Assembly: GCA_019746975.1 (NCBI GenBank)
Contig: JAIERK010000113.1
Location: 1-64,000, forward strand
Source of the DNA: Candidatus Obscuribacterales bacterium
GTDB lineage: Bacteria; Cyanobacteriota; Vampirovibrionia; Obscuribacterales; Obscuribacteraceae
Length of the DNA: 64,000 nucleotides
Reading direction: 5' to 3'
In this document: positions 62,185 through 64,000 of the stretch, piece after piece
Layout of the letters: each line of letters opens with the position of its first letter
Position numbering within the stretch: the first letter of the stretch is position 1
Position numbers and translations under genes: made by a program
The notes under the pieces: generated by a model
Seen by the model: the letters and a program-made list of their open reading frames with translations, nothing else
What the model was told of the DNA's origin: nothing
Databases searched by the model: none

Positions 62185-64000
62185 CTACAACGTCGGCGAG
62201 TTGCTGCCTTCCGTCAACTGAGGAGGCTCTTCTTCGACAATCTTAGGTGTGATTAGAAGCATCAACTCTGTCCGATTTCGGCCTTTGAATGTCGTTCTAA
62301 AGAATGCGCCTAAGACCGGCATTTCTGCGAAATAGGGCACCTTCGATAGTATCGCTGCCTCTTGTTCTGTGAACAGTCCGCCTATTGTAATTGTCTGTCC
62401 ATCTTTGATTCGGATTTCCTGCGTGATGATATCCCGGACGTTGAGCAGAGTAACTGTCGTTTGGTTGGCGCCAGCGCCGAAGGTCTGCGGTGCTCCAAGG
62501 GGCGTTGAGACTTGAGGGCGGATCCTGACGCGTACGAATCCATCTTCAGTGACCTTAGGCAAGACGTTGAGGAAGATGCCCGCTTTGGCCAATTCGACGT
62601 TGGTTGTTACAACTCCAAGGCTGACCGTCGACGTTACTTTGTGGACTACTTCGTTGGCGATCGTTATGAGCGCCTCCGTGTTGTCGACGACAACAAGGCT
62701 GGGATTGGCTATGACTTTAGCTTTGTTGGTCTGCAGCAAGAGTTGCAGGTTCAAATTAACTGCCGTCGGCATGGTGGCGATGTTGGCCGCGCCACCGCCG
62801 CTGCCACCAAGCGTGAGGAAGTCAAATCCGCTGGCGGAGCTTGGTACGGGCTGAACGCCGGCAATGCTTGGAAAGACTGTCGGCAGCAATGAGCCGATCA
62901 GACCACCGAATGCCGTCCCTGGGCCGGCTGGCGAAACGCTGTTACCCGTGAATGGTATCGAAGGTAGTACCGGGTTAGGAATGCCGTTTGCAGGGCTTCC
63001 TAGACCCGGGAGAAAGGAAAGCAGCGGAGCAGTCGAGTTGCCCATGATGGAAGCAGATACTCCCTGCCCTTGAACATTGAATGTGCTTCCCAAAAGTCTG
63101 ACACCCTGGTTGGTGAGTTCGACCAGGGAGGCCTGGATATGGACCTGCTTGGGCCTGCGATCGAGCATATGGATCGCTTCCTCGGCAATCAGGACATCAT
63201 GTTCTGTTCCTACTACTATTACCTGACGCCCTTTAGAGTCGGGAATAATGATTGCGCCTCCATCGTTAGGCGGAACGATATAGTCGGCGGCGATCTCTTG
63301 TAACTGCCGGACTTGTTGGGTTCCCGGATCGACCGCTGCGTTGTTAAAGCCGACACCTTCTTGCACCTGCTCTCGTGATGCGCCTCGCACCGTCCTTGGT
63401 TGCTCGTCAGTCTTCGTCCCCTGATCATCTTTTTTCGGAATTAGACGATCATCTCGATCCAGTCCGCCGTCAGGAGTGTCTACGGGGCCTCCGGACATCT
63501 CTTTTTGTGCGTCGAATGTTGCTCTTGCTCCACGATTAAATACCGACGCTTGCAGAATTGTGGCCACGTCGAATGGATGCGCGTAGCTCAACTTGAATGC
63601 TCTCGCAACAGGTCGATTAAGACCGAGGAACACCATCGCTTGCAGTGTCCCGACTATGACCGTGTTGTTGTCCAGCGGACGCGTCTCCAACCCAGCGGAT
63701 GCGAGCACGCTGTCCATAGCTTCGTTGAGCGTTACATCAGTGAGCTCCCCGGTGATCGTCCCGATTACCGATTTGTCAATGATGATGTTGAGATTGCCTC
63801 GACGAGCCAACTCAGAAATCACCTCTCTCACGGGTGTATCTCTGAAGCTCAGATGGTGAATCAGTCCTTGCTGCGCGAAGAGCTTGAACTGTTTCCTGAT
63901 TTGCACCGTACCCGTGATGGTAGGCAGACTTTTACCAGGTGTGCTCAGCCTCACTGGCGGTGTCGCCTGTGATACCTGTTTCCCGTCTGCTGATTGTGCC
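62185..64000 (-). CDS. Secretin (type II/IV pilus type), 5' end outside window
   Basis: The frame is open to the right edge, so the N-terminus is missing. The visible 604 residues include an STN/secretin-N-type domain (LSFRDTPVREVISELARRGN), an N-domain interrupted by an Asp/Lys/Gln-rich insert (VSNTGGP-like region near 165-215), and the secretin core with QASLVEL, LLLQTNKAKVIANPSL and the C-terminal IKDGQTITIGGLFTEQE ... VPYFAEMPVLGAFF ... LLITPKIV (each shortened). Secretins form outer-membrane channels. The Gly/Pro/Ser-rich stretch near 310-395 is likely the gate insert. A PilQ or GspD-like role cannot be distinguished here. Confidence 0.9.
   Translation of the reverse strand, partial: AQSADGKQVSQATPPVRLSTPGKSLPTITGTVQIRKQFKLFAQQGLIHHLSFRDTPVREVISELARRGNLNIIIDKSVIGTITGELTDVTLNEAMDSVLASAGLETRPLDNNTVIVGTLQAMVFLGLNRPVARAFKLSYAHPFDVATILQASVFNRGARATFDAQKEMSGGPVDTPDGGLDRDDRLIPKKDDQGTKTDEQPRTVRGASREQVQEGVGFNNAAVDPGTQQVRQLQEIAADYIVPPNDGGAIIIPDSKGRQVIVVGTEHDVLIAEEAIHMLDRRPKQVHIQASLVELTNQGVRLLGSTFNVQGQGVSASIMGNSTAPLLSFLPGLGSPANGIPNPVLPSIPFTGNSVSPAGPGTAFGGLIGSLLPTVFPSIAGVQPVPSSASGFDFLTLGGSGGGAANIATMPTAVNLNLQLLLQTNKAKVIANPSLVVVDNTEALITIANEVVHKVTSTVSLGVVTTNVELAKAGIFLNVLPKVTEDGFVRVRIRPQVSTPLGAPQTFGAGANQTTVTLLNVRDIITQEIRIKDGQTITIGGLFTEQEAAILSKVPYFAEMPVLGAFFRTTFKGRNRTELMLLITPKIVEEEPPQLTEGSNSPTL

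Overview
The window is ordinary chromosomal DNA of roughly even base composition. It looks like a non-photosynthetic relative of the cyanobacteria: a member of the Vampirovibrionia/Melainabacteria, most likely of the Obscuribacter type. That placement is inference. It rests on gene content: lipid A/Kdo genes of a diderm, a DUF47-Pit phosphate module, a cyanobacterial-style peptide exporter with a cyclic-nucleotide-binding domain, many TPR proteins, a giant secreted-type protein with a LysM-like end, and frequent TTG starts. No tRNA, rRNA, CRISPR array, insertion sequence or prophage was recognised.

Layout. 1-5104: the 3' part of a giant low-complexity protein with tandem repeats. 5.1-10.5 kb: a response regulator, a secreted HMA-like protein, two TadE-like pseudopilins, and a TPR protein coupled to a conserved unknown. 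10.7-14 kb: DUF47 and a Pit phosphate permease, then a TPR protein. 14-24 kb: metabolism (M20 peptidase, UMF1-type permease, saccharopine-dehydrogenase-like enzyme, atypical SDR). This stretch includes a fragment of tryptophan/kynurenine catabolism: an aminomuconic semialdehyde dehydrogenase-like ALDH, an aminomuconate deaminase-like RidA protein and KynB, beside a BtpA-family gene. 24-31.4 kb: a Ser/Thr kinase, then ribF-recF divergent from gyrB and a phosphatidyltransferase. 31.6-36.2 kb: an overlapping waaA-lpxK-glycosyltransferase operon ending in an unknown secreted protein. 36.4-42.3 kb: priA, a HEAT-like gene preceded by a decayed copy of its own 3' end, and a DUF692 (MNIO) enzyme with a Cys-rich membrane peptide directly upstream. 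42.6-44.1 kb: a low-molecular-weight phosphatase, a lipoprotein and an HNH nuclease. 44.5-49.7 kb: rpsB-tsf, then pyrH-frr-glmS. 49.7-54.7 kb: a signalling block (receiver, histidine kinase, degenerate multi-domain HPt protein, OmpR regulator). 54.8-60.7 kb: a double-glycine leader peptide with its HlyD adaptor, C39-peptidase ABC exporter, foldase and a small membrane peptide. 61.4-64 kb: a zinc-ribbon membrane protein and a secretin that runs off the right edge.

Two small-peptide systems are the most interesting content. The first is the MNIO enzyme with its putative 73-residue substrate (40849-42259), a possible metal-linked or modified-peptide pathway. The second is the GG-leader peptide with an unusual Gly/Asp/Arg core (54812-55000). 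It sits next to a complete processing and export cassette and directly after a two-component/phosphorelay block that could control it.
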